A stretch of DNA of 45,689 nt, taken from NCBI GenBank assembly GCA_003332265.1, contig QPGA01000035.1, forward strand, positions 1-45,689, written 5' to 3'. This DNA is from Candidatus Accumulibacter meliphilus. Lineage in GTDB: Bacteria; Pseudomonadota; Gammaproteobacteria; Burkholderiales; Rhodocyclaceae. Positions 9,193 to 17,899 of this stretch are shown here, piece by piece. The notes under the pieces are model-generated. The model saw only the letters and a list, made by a program, of their open reading frames with translations, was not told the DNA's origin and did not search any database. The translations under genes and the position numbers were made by a program. The number at the start of each line of letters is the position of its first letter. The first letter of the stretch is position 1.

Positions 9193-9297
9193 AATTCGCA
9201 GGCAGCGGCCTGGGTACAGACCTTGCCGACGCGATCGCCGCAAGCCGTTTGCTGCAGCGTGGGTGGACGTCCGGCAGCTCACGTTCGATACTATGTC

Positions 9298-9322
9298 CGT
9301 AGCGTGCACCGTGCACGCTACG
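9298..9322. promoter_or_regulatory. 25-bp palindrome upstream of MscS-patatin pair
   Basis: CGTAGCGTGCAC, one centre base, then GTGCACGCTACG: 12 perfect paired bases. It ends 147 bp before the MscS start and is not followed by T residues. It could be a regulator operator or a hairpin; only its position supports a regulatory role. Confidence 0.4.
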
Positions 9323-9469
9323 CGCGGGGAGGAAGCTTCGCTGTTTAGCCGGATTCCTGATGCCTCAGTCTCTTGCCCTTACCGATCAACCCTCAGTTCC
9401 TGAGTGTCGTGCAGCCCCTGCCCGCACGCACACACCTCACAGCTGGCAAGCTTCCTGGAGTCGCACCCG

Positions 9470-11758
9470 ATGATCCTCCGGCAGTCGCTCTTCGCGCTGA
9501 TCGCGATGACGCTCGTAGCACCCGCCTACGCGCAGCTCACCCTGCCCAAGCAGTTTTCCGGATTGCTCCAGCCGGCGCCGGCCACGCAGGCCGCCGCCGG
9601 CGAAGAGGCCAGCGACGGACGCGCCCACGCCGAGGCGCTACTAGCCGAGGCGCGCCGTCAACAACAGGAGCAAGTGCACAAGGACCGGGGAAGCGCCGAG
9701 GAGGGATTGCCGACCAGCGAGCGCCAGCGCCTGCTCGATCGACTGGTCCTTTTTTACAGCGACCGCCTGAAGCTGTTTGACGAACTCGATACGCTACAAC
9801 ACTCACCACCCGAGACGGCAAACCAGCGCACCCTGATGGCAGAGCTCGCCGGCCCGCCACCCTACTCCGCCTTGCGGGTCGATGCCCTGCGTGATGAACA
9901 CGACACCCTGAGCGCGCAGCTGAAAAGCCTGACCGCTTCTGTCCGTGCACTCGAAGCCCAGCAGGCCGGCCTGGTAGAGGCGCGCAAGCGAGCGAGCGAA
10001 GCCCTTCGTCTGGCGGCCGATCGGCGCAATCAAACCGACAAGGATCGCGACAAGCACGAGCTCGCTGCCCTGCGCCTGCAAGAGGCAGAGGCCGACGTGA
10101 CCGCCAACGGCCTGGCCCTGGACTTCATGAATCTGAAATTGAAGAAGCTGCAACCACTCGCCGAACAAATGCGGCGCCTGCTTTCCCGCGTCCTCCCCGA
10201 ACAGAAACTTGCCAAGGACGAGCTCGAGCAACAGCAGGCGAGAGCGCGCGGAGACCTGGCCAAAGTGAGCACCGAAATCGATCAGCTCACCGCCGAAAAC
10301 AACAAACTCACGGTCGAGCACGAACGACTGGCGAAACTGCTGCCGGGCGCCGATCCCGATGGCCCTATTGCCTATCGCATGCAAGTTCTGGCCGAACAGA
10401 TGGAGACCAACCGCCTGCGGCTGATGACCCTGACCTGGCTGCACGGCCTGATTCAGATCGCCAGCGACGCCTGGCGTCAGCGTTTCGTCGGTTACAGCTC
10501 CGACGATGCTGCGGCCCGGCAGGCGGTTCTCGTGGCGCTGAAACGCACCAGTGAAGAGCTCACCAGCCGCCGCGACCTGTTCAACGAACTGCAGAACGGG
10601 GCACGCGTGGCGGTCCGGCAACAAGCGCTGCGGCTCGACAATCCCTTGCTCAGTTCCAGTGCGAGGGCACAGGAAGCGGCAATTCTGGAGGCCCTCGAAA
10701 AACGTGTGCAGGCCTACGAACGCCTCGAAGTTGCCGGCAGCCGGCTCTATCGCCAGCTGAACCGCTGGCTGGCGGATTTTGGCTTCAGCGGCGAAGCCGG
10801 CGACGCCAGCAACTGGAAGCTCGGCGCGCTGCAGGTGAAACAGGTTCTCAAGGAGGTCTGGGACTTCGAGATGTTTGCGGTCGAAGATTCGACCGTCGTC
10901 GACGGCAAGACGGTGACCGTTGCCTACGGCGTCACCGTCGGCAAGAGCATTGGCGCGATTGCCCTGTACATCGTCGGCTACTGGCTGTTCTCGCTGCTCT
11001 CGGCGCGCATGCAGAGGCTGATGGTGAGCCGCTTCGATGTCGACGAGCAAGTGGCTGGCGTCATTCGTCGCTGGGCGATGATCACCCTGGCGATCGTGCT
11101 GATCATCTTCATTCTCAATCTGGCGCGCATCCCGCTCACCGTTTTCGCCTTCATGGGTGGTGCCCTTGCCATCGGCCTCGGTTTCGGAACGCAGACGATC
11201 ATCAAGAACGTCATCAGCGGCATCATCATCCTCTTCGAACGCAAGATTCGCGTTGGCGACATCATTTCCCTCGCCGGCACGACTGGCTATGTGACCCAGG
11301 TCGACCTGCGGGCATCGACGGTGCTCGGCTTTGACGGCATCGAGGCGCTGGTACCCAACTCCAGTCTTCTCGAAAACCAGGTCGTCAACTGGACCCATTC
11401 CGATGCTCGCATCCGGCGCGAAATCAGAGTCCGCATCGCCTACGGGTCACCGGTGCATGGCGCGGCCGATATCATCCTGGGCTGCGCCGACGATCACGGC
11501 GAGGTCTTGAGGAACCCGAAGCCGGAGGTTTTTTTGGAGGACTTCGGTAATAATGAGCTACTGCTGGTGCTGCTTTTCTGGGTCGAGCTGGGGCCGAAGC
11601 TGTTCGGACGCCGGGTCGACAGCGACCTGCGCTTTGCAATGGAGAAGCGCCTGGGCGCCGCCGGAATCAGGATCCCCTTCCCGCAGCACGACGTGCACCT
11701 CGACGTCTCGCAGCCCCTGCCGGTACGTATCACGCCGGCGCCCCCAGCCACCGACTAA
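9470..11758 (+). CDS. MscS-type mechanosensitive channel with long coiled-coil N-terminus
   Basis: A 762-residue protein. The ATG at 9470 follows CTGGAG and opens a signal peptide (MILRQSLFALIAMTLVAPAYA); an upstream in-frame GTG at 9404 would bury it. Residues about 30-470 are a charged, Leu/Gln-rich, largely periplasmic coiled-coil region. Three membrane helices follow from about residue 490. The last, with the Gly/Ala-rich pore pattern FMGGALAIGLGFGTQTIIKN, leads into the MscS beta domain (FERKIRVGDII). This layout resembles MscK/MscM-like channels but is shorter. MscS channels release osmolytes under membrane tension. The patatin gene starts 15 bp downstream, so the two are almost certainly co-transcribed. 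Confidence 0.88.
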   Translation: MILRQSLFALIAMTLVAPAYAQLTLPKQFSGLLQPAPATQAAAGEEASDGRAHAEALLAEARRQQQEQVHKDRGSAEEGLPTSERQRLLDRLVLFYSDRLKLFDELDTLQHSPPETANQRTLMAELAGPPPYSALRVDALRDEHDTLSAQLKSLTASVRALEAQQAGLVEARKRASEALRLAADRRNQTDKDRDKHELAALRLQEAEADVTANGLALDFMNLKLKKLQPLAEQMRRLLSRVLPEQKLAKDELEQQQARARGDLAKVSTEIDQLTAENNKLTVEHERLAKLLPGADPDGPIAYRMQVLAEQMETNRLRLMTLTWLHGLIQIASDAWRQRFVGYSSDDAAARQAVLVALKRTSEELTSRRDLFNELQNGARVAVRQQALRLDNPLLSSSARAQEAAILEALEKRVQAYERLEVAGSRLYRQLNRWLADFGFSGEAGDASNWKLGALQVKQVLKEVWDFEMFAVEDSTVVDGKTVTVAYGVTVGKSIGAIALYIVGYWLFSLLSARMQRLMVSRFDVDEQVAGVIRRWAMITLAIVLIIFILNLARIPLTVFAFMGGALAIGLGFGTQTIIKNVISGIIILFERKIRVGDIISLAGTTGYVTQVDLRASTVLGFDGIEALVPNSSLLENQVVNWTHSDARIRREIRVRIAYGSPVHGAADIILGCADDHGEVLRNPKPEVFLEDFGNNELLLVLLFWVELGPKLFGRRVDSDLRFAMEKRLGAAGIRIPFPQHDVHLDVSQPLPVRITPAPPATD

Positions 11759-11773
11759 CGAAAGGAAAGTGCC

Positions 11774-12952
11774 ATGAACCAGAAACTCCTTGAGCGCATC
11801 GACCGCCCCGGCCAAAAAAAGATTCTCGCTTGCGACGGCGGCGGCATCCTGGGCCTGATCAGCGTCGAGATCCTGGCCAGAATCGAAGCCGAGCTACGCG
11901 CCAAACTCGGCAAGGCCGACCTTGTACTCGCCGACTACTTCGACTTCGTCTGTGGCACCAGCACCGGGGCCATGGTTGCGGCGTGCATTGCGGCGGGCAT
12001 GTCCACCGACCGGATCCGCAAGTTCTACGTCGAAAGTGGCCAACAGATGTTCGACAAGGCATCGCTGTTGAACCGTCTGAAGTACAGCTACAACGACGAG
12101 CCGCTGGCGCAGAAGCTGCGCAGCGAGCTTGACGCGGCGCTCGCCCACGCGCCCACGCCCGGCGAAGCCAACGCCACCCTCGGCGATGCCAATCTGCGCA
12201 GCATGCTGATGATGGTGATGCGCAACGCGACCACCGATTCCCCCTGGCCGGTCTCCAACAACCCGCGTGCCAGGTACAACCAGCTCGATCGCCAGGACTG
12301 CAATCTGCGCCTGCCGCTCTGGCAACTGCTACGGGCAAGCACCGCCGCGCCGACTTTCTTCCCGCCCGAGGTGGTCACTTTCGCGCCGGGTACGGACAGG
12401 GAGTATCAGTTCGTCTTCGTCGACGGCGGCGTCACCACTTACAACAATCCGGCCTTCCTGGCTTTCCAGATGGTTACCGCCGCGCCATACCAGGTCGGCT
12501 GGCAGACCGGCACCGAAAACCTGCTGATCGTCTCGGTGGGGACCGGCGGCGCCGCCAACGCCCGCCCCGATCTCAAGGCCGACGATCTGTGGCTGCTCGA
12601 CAACGCCAAGAACCTGCCCGGCGCGCTGATGAACGCGGCTTCCGCAGGTTGGGACATGGCCTGCCGGACGCTGGGCGAATGCCGCTTCGGTCCAGCCATC
12701 GACCGTGAGTTTGGCGACATGGTAATGTCCCCGGGGGGAAGCGCCAATGCCAGTGTCGGCAAGCAGTTCGCCTACCTGCGCTACGACCCGGACGTCAGCC
12801 AGGCGGGCATCGACGCGCTCGGCCTGGGTGGCATCGACGCCAGGAAAGTGCAGGTCATGGACTCGGTAAAAAACATCGGTGACATCCAGAACGTCGGTCA
12901 GACCTACGCCGCCAGAAGCGTTTCAATCGACCATTTGCGGGGCTTTTCCTGA
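11774..12952 (+). CDS. Patatin-like phospholipase
   Basis: A 392-residue patatin-fold protein. The oxyanion loop DGGGILGL is at residues 21-28, the nucleophile elbow GTSTG has Ser63, and VDGGV has the catalytic Asp217, so the Ser-Asp dyad is intact. There is no signal peptide or membrane helix, suggesting a cytoplasmic enzyme acting on the inner leaflet. Patatins hydrolyse phospholipids or other acyl esters; CapV-type patatins are CBASS effectors. No cyclase or other CBASS gene is nearby. The ATG follows GAAAGGAAAG and lies 15 bp after the MscS gene. The downstream end is followed by the intergenic repeats. Confidence 0.88.
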   Translation: MNQKLLERIDRPGQKKILACDGGGILGLISVEILARIEAELRAKLGKADLVLADYFDFVCGTSTGAMVAACIAAGMSTDRIRKFYVESGQQMFDKASLLNRLKYSYNDEPLAQKLRSELDAALAHAPTPGEANATLGDANLRSMLMMVMRNATTDSPWPVSNNPRARYNQLDRQDCNLRLPLWQLLRASTAAPTFFPPEVVTFAPGTDREYQFVFVDGGVTTYNNPAFLAFQMVTAAPYQVGWQTGTENLLIVSVGTGGAANARPDLKADDLWLLDNAKNLPGALMNAASAGWDMACRTLGECRFGPAIDREFGDMVMSPGGSANASVGKQFAYLRYDPDVSQAGIDALGLGGIDARKVQVMDSVKNIGDIQNVGQTYAARSVSIDHLRGFS

Positions 12953-12978
12953 GCGAGAAAAGCGCTTTCGCCAGCTTT

Positions 12979-13055
12979 CCCCCTCCCTCTTCTCCCGGCC
13001 CTTCTCCCGCGAGGGGAGACGGGAGTTTCGTGAGTCGCGTGCGGACTTTCACATT
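12979..13055 (+). repeat. 5'-truncated copy of the 125-bp repeat
   Basis: This contains the second and third hairpins and the terminal CACATTAA, but lacks the GTCATGAC-flanked first hairpin. One base is missing in the third hairpin. It runs directly into the full copy that follows, giving a tandem arrangement behind the patatin gene. Confidence 0.75.
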
Positions 13056-13180
13056 AACGGTCATGACAGGTGGCGACACCCCAAGTCATGAAAGTCATGA
13101 CCGTTTCCCTCTTCCCCTGACCCTTCTCCCGCGAGGGGAGACGGGAGTTTCGTGAGTCGCGTGCGCGACTTTCACATTAA
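13056..13180 (+). repeat. 125-bp three-hairpin intergenic repeat, full copy 1
   Basis: It starts AACGGTCATGAC, which pairs with GTCATGACCGTT about 45 bp further on. A second hairpin is built on CTTCTCCCGCGAGGGGAGA and a third on GTCGCGTGCGCGAC, ending CACATTAA. The last 9 bp overlap the end of the L,D-transpeptidase gene and supply its stop codon. Other full copies are at 19888, 37623 and 42863. Confidence 0.9.
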
Positions 13181-15019
13181 TGGCGCACTCACACTCAGGG
13201 GGCGTGGCCGCGAACGGCGATCGAGCATGGCCAGCAGCGGCGGATCCTGGTTGTAGATGTCCACGCGAAAGGACACCGCGCCCTTGTGATCGGTGGCGGC
13301 GGAGCCATCGGCGACGGCTGTGCGATAGAGCAGCATCACCGGTACATGCCGCCCGACCGGCAGCGTTCGCGTGCGTGCGCTGGCGATCGCCGCTGCCAAC
13401 GCTTCCTCGTTCCAGCGCTGCGGATCGTCGAGCAACAGCAGCGCCAGCTCGCGCGGTTTCTCGAGGCGCACACAACCCGAACTGAGAGCCCGCACGGGCT
13501 TGCTGAAGAGCGCACGCGACGGCGTGTCGTGCAGATAGATGGCGTAGCCGTTCGACAACGAGAACTTGACCTGACCAAGCGCTCCGCGGGAACCGGATTC
13601 CTGCACCACCTGGTACGGGAAACCGCCGCGTTTGGCATTGCTCCAGTCGATCTGCTCCGGAGCCACCGCCTGCCCGCTACGGTTAACGATGCGCAAGTTG
13701 TGCTGTTGCAAGTAGGCCGCATTACGGTTCATGCCCGGGATCACGTCCTCGCGCAGAATGGTCGGCGGCACCACCCATTTCGGATTGAGCACCAGATGCT
13801 GGACATGGTCGAGTAGCACCGGCGTTTCGCGGGCCGGACGCCCGACCATTACTTTCGATGACCACACCTGCGCCCCATCGAGCTGGAGAGCGGCATTGAA
13901 GCTGGTGATATCGACCACCAGGCGATCCGCACTCATGTCACGCGCCACCCAGCGCACACGTTCCAGGTTCACGCGGATTTGCGCCACGCGTTCGGCCGCG
14001 CTGACATTCAGCGCGGCGACCGTGCTGCTTCCCACCGCCGCGTCGGGGCGCAGGCCGTGCGCCGTCTGGAAGCGCTGCACGGCCTCGGCAAGCGCCTTGT
14101 CATAGCGCGTGGCATCGCCGCGCGCGCTGGCCTTGCCAGGCTTGTTGCCCTGGCGCTCACCCGCTGCATCCGCTTTACCGGCTTTACCCGCTTTACCCTC
14201 TTCGGCCAGCCAGCCCTCCGCCTGCAGGCGCGCGCGTAGCGCCCTTACGCGCGCATCGCTCTCGCCGGGACGCAGCGTCGGACCGTCGGGGACGCTTGGC
14301 CAGCCGCCCTTGGCGGCCAGGGCTGTGAACCGTGACAGGGCTTGCTGCAAGCCGCGATAGGCTGCGTCCTGCGGTGCCAGCGTCGCCAGTGCGCTCTGCA
14401 GCGAGGCGGCTTCGAGCACTTCGTCCAGCGTCTGCGCGCGCTCCTGTACGCCGGGCGGCGGGGAGAAATTCCAGGTCGAATAAAGGGCGGAGGGATCGAC
14501 CTTGCCGTAGCGCAGCTGCGTTACAAGGCGCGCCAGGGTCTCGGTAAACAGCAGCTCCCGGTGAACGACCATCTGCGCATCGTCGTCGCTTCGGGCAGCC
14601 ACCTTGCGCAGCGCGGCAATGTCAAAATCTTCGGGCGCCAGGCCGTGCTCCCGGCTGGCCTCGACCGCGGCGATCAGTTCGCCCCGGCGCGCGTTGTCGG
14701 TCCAGGCCGGTCGATAACCCCGTCCGTAATAGAAGAGCCGGATGGCGGCGGCCTCGCTCGAGCCGCCCGAGGACTCAACGCTGGCTGGCTCGTTCAGCGC
14801 CTGTTCGAGGCGCTGCGCCAGTGTCGTAGCCGGCGCCTGCGGCGAAGAAAGCGGTGCCGGCTTGCTGGCGAAGGCGTCTGGCGCCACGACCGCCTGCGCC
14901 AACGCCGGCCCAGCAAGCCCGGTCAACAGCATCGCCGCAGCAAGCCGCCCCAGCGACGCTGTGGCCGCCCTCCGAACCGCCCCAGCATCGCCCAACAAGT
15001 CATTGTTCCAGAAGCGCAT
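13172..15019 (-). CDS. L,D-transpeptidase, LdtD (YcbB) type
   Basis: A 615-residue exported enzyme with the LdtD layout: signal or anchor segment near residues 20-45 (LGRLAAAMLLTGLAGPALAQ), a scaffold domain, a peptidoglycan-binding segment (AVQRFQTAHGLRPDAAVG), and a C-terminal YkuD catalytic domain. The catalytic motif is complete, with His497 in LHDTPSRALF and Cys516 in SSGCVR. LdtD forms 3-3 crosslinks between meso-diaminopimelate residues. I chose ATG 15019 over a TTG at 15055. A GKAGKAGKADAAG insertion, encoded by a 9-10 bp tandem repeat (about 14170-14198), lies before the binding segment. It is divergent from a YcbK-type endopeptidase gene, as ldtD and ycbK are neighbours in enterics. 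Confidence 0.9.
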   Translation of the reverse strand: MRFWNNDLLGDAGAVRRAATASLGRLAAAMLLTGLAGPALAQAVVAPDAFASKPAPLSSPQAPATTLAQRLEQALNEPASVESSGGSSEAAAIRLFYYGRGYRPAWTDNARRGELIAAVEASREHGLAPEDFDIAALRKVAARSDDDAQMVVHRELLFTETLARLVTQLRYGKVDPSALYSTWNFSPPPGVQERAQTLDEVLEAASLQSALATLAPQDAAYRGLQQALSRFTALAAKGGWPSVPDGPTLRPGESDARVRALRARLQAEGWLAEEGKAGKAGKADAAGERQGNKPGKASARGDATRYDKALAEAVQRFQTAHGLRPDAAVGSSTVAALNVSAAERVAQIRVNLERVRWVARDMSADRLVVDITSFNAALQLDGAQVWSSKVMVGRPARETPVLLDHVQHLVLNPKWVVPPTILREDVIPGMNRNAAYLQQHNLRIVNRSGQAVAPEQIDWSNAKRGGFPYQVVQESGSRGALGQVKFSLSNGYAIYLHDTPSRALFSKPVRALSSGCVRLEKPRELALLLLDDPQRWNEEALAAAIASARTRTLPVGRHVPVMLLYRTAVADGSAATDHKGAVSFRVDIYNQDPPLLAMLDRRSRPRPLSVSAPLM

Positions 15020-15412
15020 TTCTTGCAATCCCTGAGAGTTGAAAGACGTATCCAAGTATCGTGCCGCTGCGCGGCGAGCGATTGCTGATCGCGCCCACGA
15101 TTCGTTTCAACGATGCCACGAGCGCCAACGAGCACGAAATTTACTACACATATGCAGCAACCGCTTGCTGCCGCCAGAATTTCTCGCCGCCCGGCCCAGC
15201 GCAAGGCCGCAAGGCAGCCGAGGAGCAAGCGCGGAGCGCATGCCAGCGAGCACCGGCAACCTGGCTTGGAGAGCCGAGAAGCGACGAAGTTCTTCAACGC
15301 ACTTCTTCACGGCACGCGTCTAAATACAGCCAAGCGCGCGCGATGCGGTCAACATCGGCGCAAGATCGGGTAAGATAACCCCTTCACCTGTTTTTCCGGA
15401 CAAATTTGACCT
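15020..15412. other. 393-bp divergent intergenic region, no gene seen
   Basis: This separates the L,D-transpeptidase and YcbK-type genes. A weak TAAGATAAC at about 15370 could be a -10 box for ycbK. No conserved reading frame or structured RNA was recognised. Confidence 0.45.
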
Positions 15413-16024
15413 ATGGCCGATCATTCCACGCATTCCCATGGCACTACGCAGCGCAAAACCGTACCACATCGTCGTTTACTTCTGAAGGGATTAGCCGCCC
15501 TACCACTGGCCTTGCCCTTCAGCTCAGCCAGCGCTGCCACCGCTCGCACCGCTGGCACCGCTGGCACCACCAAATACCAACTGAAGTTTCGCCACACCCA
15601 CACCGACGAATTGCTCGACGTCGTTTTTCGCGACAACCGCGGCTACATCGCCCCCGCCATCCAGCGCATGAACTGGCTGCTGCGCGACCACCGCTCCGGC
15701 GAGATGATCCACATGGATCCGCAGTTGTTCGATATTCTGCATGCACTGCGCGCACGTTGCGGCGGCGAAACCTTCGAAATCATTTCCGGCTACCGCTCAC
15801 CGCTCACCAACGCATCGCTGCGTAGCCACAGGCGCGGCGTCGCCAAGAATAGCCTGCACATGGACGGACGTGCCATTGATGTGCGCCTGGTCGGTTTCGA
15901 TACTGCGCGCCTGAGCCAGGCGGCAGTGGACCTGGGAATTGGCGGCGTCGGCTATTACCCCAGAGCCGACTTCCTGCACGTCGACACCGGCGACTTTCGT
16001 ACCTGGGGCGCGGCGCGGAGCTGA
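15413..16024 (+). CDS. YcbK/MepK-type (DUF882) peptidoglycan endopeptidase
   Basis: A 203-residue M15-related protein. The N-terminus has a twin-arginine-like signal (HRRLLLKGLAALPLALP, then ASAAT). The mature domain has GYRSPLTNASLR, the zinc-site pattern SLHMDGRAIDVRL and the final ligand in FLHVDTGDFRTW, all conserved in the family. E. coli MepK (YcbK) cleaves the 3-3 crosslinks made by L,D-transpeptidases, so the divergent LdtD-type gene is a functional match. An ACCGCT-type tandem repeat (15538-15569) encodes TARTAGTAGTT just after the signal peptide. It is followed on the same strand by alkB. Confidence 0.88.
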   Translation: MADHSTHSHGTTQRKTVPHRRLLLKGLAALPLALPFSSASAATARTAGTAGTTKYQLKFRHTHTDELLDVVFRDNRGYIAPAIQRMNWLLRDHRSGEMIHMDPQLFDILHALRARCGGETFEIISGYRSPLTNASLRSHRRGVAKNSLHMDGRAIDVRLVGFDTARLSQAAVDLGIGGVGYYPRADFLHVDTGDFRTWGAARS

Positions 16025-16158
16025 GCGGCAGCCAGCCATTGCCTGGCCATCGCCAGCACCGCCGTGCAGGACAGGGATAGCCGCCGGCAGGCAGCAGCGC
16101 CGAGCCCGCGTCGGCAAGGCCCGACCTCCGCCACGACCGCCGCTCGAAAGTGCAGAAA

Positions 16159-16827
16159 ATGATCGACGACCTGTTTTCCCGCCTTGACAGCGAAGATCAG
16201 CGCCGGGAAATCCTCGCCGACGGCGCCATGTTGCTGCATGGCTGCGCGCACGCTCAAGCACCGGCCTTGCTCGCCGCAGTGGACGAGATCGCCGCGGTAG
16301 CGCCTTTTCGCCGCATGCAGACGCCCGGCGCTTTGCGCATGTCGGTAGCCATGAGCAACTGCGGTGCGCTCGGCTGGGTCAGCGACCGCCAGGGCTACCG
16401 CTATTCGCCGCTCGATCCGGACAACGGGCGGCAGTGGCCGGCGATGCCCGAGGTTTTCTGCCAGCTTGCCCAGATGGCAGCCGCCGCAGCCGGTTTTCCT
16501 GACTTCCTGCCGGATGCCTGCCTGATCAACCGCTATGAACCGGGCAGCAAGCTCTCGCTGCACCAGGACAAGGACGAGCCCGATCGCGAAGCGCCGATTG
16601 TCTCGGTTTCGCTCGGCTTGCCGGCTGTTTTTCTCTTCGGCGGACTGAAGCGCAAGGAGCCGACGACGCGGGTCCTGCTGGCGCACGGCGATGTCGTCGT
16701 CTGGGGCGGCCCTGCCCGCCTGCGTTACCACGGCGTACAAACACTCAAGCATGGGCTCTTCCCGGAAACCGGGAATTCCCGCATCAACCTCACTTTTCGC
16801 AAAGCGGGCCCGCCGGGCCGCCAATGA
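16159..16827 (+). CDS. alkB: AlkB-type DNA oxidative demethylase
   Basis: A 222-residue Fe(II)/2-oxoglutarate dioxygenase close to E. coli AlkB in length. Signature segments: NRYEPGSKLSLHQDKDE (iron-binding HxD), SLGLPAVFLFGG, HGDVVVWGGPARLRYHGV (third iron ligand His) and RINLTFRKAG (2-oxoglutarate-binding Arg). It directly reverses 1-methyladenine and 3-methylcytosine lesions. I chose ATG 16159 over the in-frame GTG at 16150; neither has a strong ribosome site. Its stop overlaps the start of the glycosylase gene (ATGA), so the two are translationally coupled. No Ada-type regulator is nearby. Confidence 0.93.
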   Translation: MIDDLFSRLDSEDQRREILADGAMLLHGCAHAQAPALLAAVDEIAAVAPFRRMQTPGALRMSVAMSNCGALGWVSDRQGYRYSPLDPDNGRQWPAMPEVFCQLAQMAAAAAGFPDFLPDACLINRYEPGSKLSLHQDKDEPDREAPIVSVSLGLPAVFLFGGLKRKEPTTRVLLAHGDVVVWGGPARLRYHGVQTLKHGLFPETGNSRINLTFRKAGPPGRQ

Positions 16828-17771
16828 GCATCCGCTTCAGCTGCGCAATACCCCTGCCCGCATCTTTTCGAGCTGGCGACATTCTGGCTTTCCACCGCCG
16901 TGATGCGCAGGAAATTGCCGAACGCGTCACCGCCAGCTCCCTGCACAAGGGCCTGCTCTGGGCGGACGCGCCGGCCTGTCTCAGCATTCATTTCGCGGCA
17001 GACATGGCCACGGCCGAACTCGACATCGATGGCATCGACGACATCGACGCCATTGACGCCATTGACGACAACGGCATCGCCGGCAGTGCGGCCACGAGCA
17101 GCGAAGCCACCTTCCAGGCCATGCTGCGCCGCATGCTCGGTCTGACGCAGGACATCGAGCAGTTCGCCAGCCGTTATCACCAGCATCCACAGCTCGGCCC
17201 GCTGATTGCCGGCCATCCCGGTTTGCGCGTACCACTGACGGCCACGCCTTTCGAAGCCTTGAGCTGGGCGATTACCGGCCAGCAAATCAGCGTCAGGGCC
17301 GCCGTCTCGGTGCGGCGGAAACTGATTGTCGCGACCGGCCGGCGCCATTCGAGCGGTCTGTTTTGCTATCCGGAGGCCAGGCAGATCGCTGCACTGAGCG
17401 AGGATGACCTGCGGCGGGCCGGTTTCTCAATGAGCAAGACGCGTAGCTTGCGCTCCCTTGCGCAAGGGGTGCGCAGCGGCAAGCTGCCCTTGGCCGCATG
17501 GCTGACGACGCTGCCAATTGACGAGATCCGCGAGCAGCTTCTCGCCGTGCCCGGGATCGGCCCGTGGACCGTCAACTACGCCCTGCTGCGCGGATTCGGC
17601 AACCTCGACGGATCTCTGCACGGCGACGTCGCCGTGCGCCGCAAACTGCAAGCGCTGCTCGCATCCCCGGAGAAAATCAGCGAAGCGCAAGCGCGCGACT
17701 GGCTGGCACCGTTCACACCCTGGCGAGCCCTGGTCGCCGCCCACCTCTGGGCCATGCCCACGCCCGCCTAG
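16824..17771 (+). CDS. alkA: DNA-3-methyladenine glycosylase II, AlkA type
   Basis: A 315-residue helix-hairpin-helix glycosylase. The C-terminal half has FEALSWAITGQQISVRAA, the hairpin LLAVPGIGPWTVNYALLRG, and the catalytic Asp in GSLHGDVAVRRKL. The N-terminal half is the AlkA-type beta domain. It excises 3-methyladenine and related alkylated bases. The start overlaps alkB by four bases. An acidic low-complexity insertion (DIDGIDDIDAIDAIDD), encoded by short DNA repeats at 17021-17073, lies between the two halves and is unlike other AlkA proteins I know. Confidence 0.88.
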   Translation: MSIRFSCAIPLPASFRAGDILAFHRRDAQEIAERVTASSLHKGLLWADAPACLSIHFAADMATAELDIDGIDDIDAIDAIDDNGIAGSAATSSEATFQAMLRRMLGLTQDIEQFASRYHQHPQLGPLIAGHPGLRVPLTATPFEALSWAITGQQISVRAAVSVRRKLIVATGRRHSSGLFCYPEARQIAALSEDDLRRAGFSMSKTRSLRSLAQGVRSGKLPLAAWLTTLPIDEIREQLLAVPGIGPWTVNYALLRGFGNLDGSLHGDVAVRRKLQALLASPEKISEAQARDWLAPFTPWRALVAAHLWAMPTPA

Positions 17772-17898
17772 CCCCTCGGCGGCAAGCAGCGCGCCGGCAA
17801 CGACAGTCCGCGAAGCCATGCCCACGCGCACCTAGCCCCTCGGCGGCAAGTAGCGCGCCGGCAACGACAGTCCGCGAAGCCATGCCCACGCGCACCTA
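17771..17898. repeat. 64-bp tandem duplication after alkA
   Basis: Two 64-bp units (17771-17834 and 17835-17898) differ at one visible base (CAAGCAGCG versus CAAGTAGCG), and a third begins at 17899. The first unit starts on the last base of the alkA stop codon. The near identity points to recent duplication. Confidence 0.9.
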
Positions 17899-17899
17899 G

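Larger units (their letters stand above)
9084..9469. other. 386-bp intergenic region with a tandem repeat and a palindrome
   Basis: This lies between divergent MFS and MscS genes. It holds four copies of a 10-bp repeat (9153-9192) and a near-perfect 25-bp palindrome (9298-9322), listed separately. No small gene is convincing; the frame extending upstream of the MscS start is only a lead-in. Confidence 0.6.

Noticed and set aside
9803-11398. 531-codon reverse frame under the MscS gene
   Set aside because: High-GC antisense shadow; the forward frame has signal peptide, helices and MscS motifs.
11774-12952. Calling the patatin a CBASS CapV effector
   Set aside because: No nucleotide cyclase or other CBASS gene is near; only the fold is shared.
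12979-13180. CRISPR-like array from repeated units
   Set aside because: Units are long, adjacent and hairpin-rich with no spacers.
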